Assembly (NCBI GenBank): GCA_013397845.1
Contig: VZTG01010313.1
Span: 379,739 to 443,738, forward strand
Direction of reading: 5' to 3'
DNA: 64,000 bases
Source: Melanocharis versteri
Taxonomy: Eukaryota > Chordata > Aves > Passeriformes > Melanocharitidae
This document shows, piece by piece, positions 60,401 to 64,000 of the stretch (the first letter of the stretch is position 1; every line of letters starts with the position of its first letter). Under the pieces are notes generated by a model. The model saw only the letters and a list, made by a program, of their open reading frames with translations, was not told where the DNA came from and did not search any database. The position numbers were made by a program, and so were the translations under genes.

Positions 60401-62727
60401 AGCTGCTGAGAGGTTTCTGAGCCACCAGAGCTCAGCATGAATGGGTTTTGTCTCTTTGGATTTCTCCAGTTTTGTTTTATTTTAAGCAGAAAATCTTTGA
60501 TGCAGGACCATTTCTTCCTGCTTTCCTGGGAAAGGCTTCCCCTTACACTGGACAGGCAAGAGTTGCCAAGACAGAAGAATAAACGCGGATGAATACCCCT
60601 GGCAGTGCCAAGGTCTCTCCTCAGCTTCACTGCTGCTGACCCGGGTTTGGTTCCCCACTCTGGCCCCACCGTTTCTACATCAGTATTACTGCCCAAGCAC
60701 CAACGCTCCCCCTCCCATAGGTGGGAACACCAACGCACCCGCTGCCTTAAGTGAGGTACTTACAGTCAGAGAGGATCACACAAGGGCTGCCTGCCTTAGT
60801 CTACCTGTCAAAAAATACTTCACCTGCTTTACAAATGGTTTCTCGATCTTAAGTGAATTATCTTTGTACATGTCTGAATAAATGAAAAAGATTAAGGACA
60901 GTTGGTGGCAGAAATGTGAAAAAGTGGAAAGTTTCCCGTGGCTTTCAGCCTTGTGATTGCTCTTCTAAGCCACAGTCTTGGAGAAAAAAAAATAATCTGC
61001 AAATGCTATCTCATTTTCTTGTAAGAATAGGAATAGAGCTTTTTCTTTTTAAAAAAAAGTTAATCCTAAGGACTGATCTTTCTAAGGAAAGAAAAGTTCC
61101 TGACAAAATGGAAGGGGCAAAGAGTCATAAGAAAAACATATCTGAAAGAGAATTTTTCACCAGAATTATGAGAAATTCTGTCACCCATTTCACTTTGAAA
61201 TCCTATTTGCCACATACTCTATTGCAAAACCACGGTACAGTACATATTTTTCTCCCATCAGTTCCTTCTTCTTGCATTATTCACAGGTTAGAGATCAGTT
61301 TCCTACAGCTTGTAGAGCACAGCATGAGCTGAGAAGAAGTGACACAAAGACAGCCCTAAGTCTGCGTACCAGAATTCCCAACTTCCACAATTTCTTCTGC
61401 AATGTTACTGGGCACACGATAGATGACTATTTCCCTTATTTTCTGTGGGGCATAACCGTTTTTCCACTTGATAGGTCAGCCAGCTAGATAATCAATACAT
61501 GCAGACCAGTGGGCCCCAAGAGTCATCCTGTAAGCATGATAATTACATCCAGAATGCTGTAATTAACAACACGCACCACTACAAGCTCCACTTTTCAAGT
61601 GACCAGAGTGATGATTCAGAGTACAGCCCTGTACAAAGCTCCCATTTTAGGCTACAGAACTGGAAAATTGAGAACTCTTCAATAATTCTATGTTAAAAAC
61701 ATCCTGGTTATAATTGTTATGTTATGCTGGTAACATAATTTCATATATAATTACTGACCTATATTAGAGGAGTAGGGCAACCAGTAGCTAGCTTAAAGTA
61801 GTTAACTTGCAATTAGCTCATAATGATTTCATTACTTGGCACATTGTTTTCTTACACAAAGCTCCCATAATTTCTTTTCTAAAATTACAGAGAGAATTGC
61901 TGATTAGGAATCTCCACATGAGCCTGGAATTTATGCACTTGTTTAATTTCAAAATAAATAAAACTAAATTATATACTTATGCACATATAGGCCAGGCCTA
62001 CTGAGATTTTTAGGAGAAACATATTCAGGCTTTCAAAACAGAGGTACAGCCATTAACAAAATAATCTCCAATTGCAAAACAGTCTTTCCTTCCCTTTACA
62101 GTACTTGCAATAATTTAGGCAGGTAGCAGGGTATTTTCACAGCAATCTTAATCTTTGTAATACATTTGAAAAGTTCTTTGTGCTTCTTATGTGTTTTTAA
62201 CAAATGAATAGCTGTGGATTTGGCAAAAATTCTACATGTATTGATTACACAAGGAGAAAAGCTAAACCTTTGATTCCATATTCTTTCTAAAAATGTTGAT
62301 AATATTTGCACATGTACAAAATTGTTGGAAACACACTTAAACATTCCTAAACAATAACAAAGAACCAGAGTCTTCATGTTTCGCTTCTTTTTTTGTTACC
62401 CTTTGCATTCTGATCTTCTGCTTCCCACTGGTTTCCCTATCTGCTCTTCTGCTTTGGTAAGAAATCCTGCTGCATGTCTGGGAGAGTTAGTAAGGAAAAG
62501 AAAGTCTTGCAGTGACAGAGCTGCTCTGCAGGCTGACAGCTCGAGACATGGCTTCTAAATAATTCAGTCTGGAACCAGACATGGCAATTCTGTCTATGCA
62601 GAAATACCTCAGAGTTGAGGTCAAACACTTCACGTTGTCAAGAACAAGCAATTAGTAAGTGGAATTTCCACACTTTGAAATGGGCTCATCGTTTGCTTTC
62701 AACTATATGGGAAGGAAATATTAGTAT

Positions 62728-64000
62728 GTGTGGACTCAAGTGGCCGTCCTTAAAAAAAAAACCAACAAAACACTCTCAACAGTTGCGACTTTAGATTATT
62801 TGGGAGTTATTTCATTTTCTTCTGCATTTGAGTTGATGTTGCCTGGTCAGTATATTGGTAAGCTGAGGGCTAGAGGTGTTACCATCACAAACAGGGATGG
62901 TTCTGTAATTCACAAATGGCAAGGCAACAAAAAAGGTAGGTTATGCAAAGACAGCAGTGAAATGTCTTGTGATGAAACATTTAATATTTACACTTCACTT
63001 ACACATATAATTGACTTTTTTCCTGAGTATACAAACACAAGCACGTTTCCATTTTCACTCACACACTTTAGGCAGACTAAACTGTATAAGTGCAATAGAT
63101 TATCTGAAGGCTAAGTACATCCTGTAGGTGCGTGCACACATCTCTGCACATGAGATTCACACAAAGGAACTTACTCTCAGTCCCTGGAGAAGAGGATTTC
63201 TTAGCACAGTTCACTGTCCCTTTTGCACTGTTACAAAACAAATGCTGATGACAGCAACAGGAATAATACTTCCAAAAAAAAGGGACTGTTTAATTAAAGC
63301 CTATAGAATGCAAATTGAATGTGCTATTCAACGTGAAAGTTTTTTTCAGCTAGATAAAGGGTTTTTTGAGGGGTTGTCTTTTTAAATTATTTTTTTCAAG
63401 CAAACTAAATGTCTTAGGTCTGGAAGCAATCAAACTGGATGTGACTGCGAAGCAGAACTCTGAAAATGCTTGCAATATAACTCTGGCCTATTGCGATGTT
63501 GTTATTATAGTTCTGGTTTCTGCTGGAGCCATGGCCATGAGCTGCACAGGAGTCATTGAAGAGCATTCACAAAAATACCCTTTCCCCTACCATCCCTCAA
63601 ACAGCATTAAATAACTGCCTCTCAGCTGCTGTCTTTTAAATAAAAATATTCTCTTTATTGTACATGTAGCAAGTTGAAGTACATTTTGCCTTTGTTTTGT
63701 TTTTCACTCCCCCAGTCATGGATCACCAGGCAGGACCACAGTGAGAAAGGGCTTGGCATGTTTTACAAATTTTGCTTGTTTGCTTTTAGCACAGGAGAAA
63801 GGGTGCCCAGAGGAACTTCTTTTCTCCTGTTTAGCATGGACAAAAAGCATCAGAAAACAGTAATTATCCAGATCCTACAGAAAAGATGTGAAATTATGTC
63901 ACTGTTTCAAACAAAAGTTCAGGTGTTTTCAGGGACGTGCCCTATACCTATGATAAGTATAAAACTTGGTACTGTTGGTTTATGCTACTATCCTAGATAT
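62728..64000 (+). other. Mostly non-coding; one candidate exon at 62,833-62,935
   Basis: A pyrimidine-rich acceptor ends at 62,832 (TTTTCTTCTGCATTTGAG) and a good donor (AAAAG then GTAGGT) follows 62,935. The 103 bases between are open in frame and include KLRARGVTITNRDGSVIHKW, the most protein-like short stretch I found in the window, though I cannot assign it to a family. A later frame (63,366-63,614) has a hydrophobic segment (VVIIVLVSAGAMAMS) and ends 25 bases before AATAAA at 63,639-63,644. However, the phase of an acceptor at 63,400 does not match the first exon, so they cannot be joined simply. TTTATT at 63,654-63,659 is an overlapping minus-strand poly(A)-like signal. Confidence 0.22.

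Larger units (their letters stand above)
54021..62727. other. AT-rich non-coding sequence
   Basis: No coding exon, RNA gene or transposon is supported. Features seen: a nested hairpin at 55,199-55,253, a poly-T tract at 56,653-56,672, a 15-bp-stem hairpin at 57,366-57,405, an AATAAA at 58,958-58,963 with TGTGTG downstream, and a short GATA tract near 59,352. Frames of 120 codons (60,376-60,738, minus) and 138 codons (60,916-61,332, plus) have no recognised content or splice support. Confidence 0.5.

Noticed and set aside
60916..61332. 138-codon plus frame
   Set aside because: It is lysine- and serine-rich as expected from A-rich DNA, has no splice support and no recognised motif.
62833..63614. 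Joining the exon at 62,833-62,935 to the frame at 63,401-63,614 as one gene
   Set aside because: The first ends with one base of a codon carried over, while the frame after the acceptor at 63,400 needs two. The splice would shift the frame, so the join is not supported.
1..64000. CRISPR array, operon, phage or plasmid content
   Set aside because: There are no regularly spaced repeats, no ribosome-binding-site-led gene strings and no prokaryotic families. CR1, CpG islands and splice signals identify vertebrate DNA.

Overview
The window reads as nuclear DNA of a bird. The best evidence is a chicken-repeat-1 (CR1) LINE 3' end at 28,506-28,673, which ends in the CR1 terminal motif ATTCTATGATTC. 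Two compact CpG islands in otherwise AT-rich sequence and the very low density of interspersed repeats fit an avian genome. Turtles and crocodilians also carry CR1, so they are a weaker alternative. There is no prokaryotic gene organisation: open frames are short, overlap on both strands and look random, and no CRISPR array, rRNA or tRNA gene was seen.

I recognise no protein family in the window. Layout: a CpG island cut by the left edge (1 to about 540); long AT-rich non-coding DNA (0.5-28.5 kb) holding a 39-bp coding-like tandem duplication at 4.25 kb, a well-formed short intron candidate at 9.97-10.14 kb, an old possible CR1 fragment near 20.3-20.65 kb and a well-formed exon candidate at 25.30-25.41 kb; the CR1 copy; a second CpG island (about 28.69-29.65 kb); a likely plus-strand transcript leaving that island (donor after 29,540, acceptor at 30,304, poly(A) signal at 31,112); a minus-strand transcript-end-like region at 33.5-34.3 kb; AT-rich sequence with blocks that resemble vertebrate conserved regulatory elements (37.8-38.2, 42.0-42.9 and 52.1-52.35 kb among others); a second likely two-exon plus-strand transcript (donor after 52,783, NAGNAG acceptor at 53,379/53,382, poly(A) signal at 53,996); and AT-rich sequence to the right edge with one possible exon at 62.83-62.94 kb.

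The simplest reading is a gene-poor regulatory stretch: one CpG-island promoter complete in the window, one at its left edge, one or two unannotated spliced transcripts (probably long non-coding RNAs), and many homeodomain-type motifs in AT-rich blocks. Conservation and RNA data would decide almost every point. I found no clearly novel system; the most useful leads are the two transcript models at 29.0-31.1 and 52.5-54.0 kb and the exon candidates at 25.3 and 10.1 kb.
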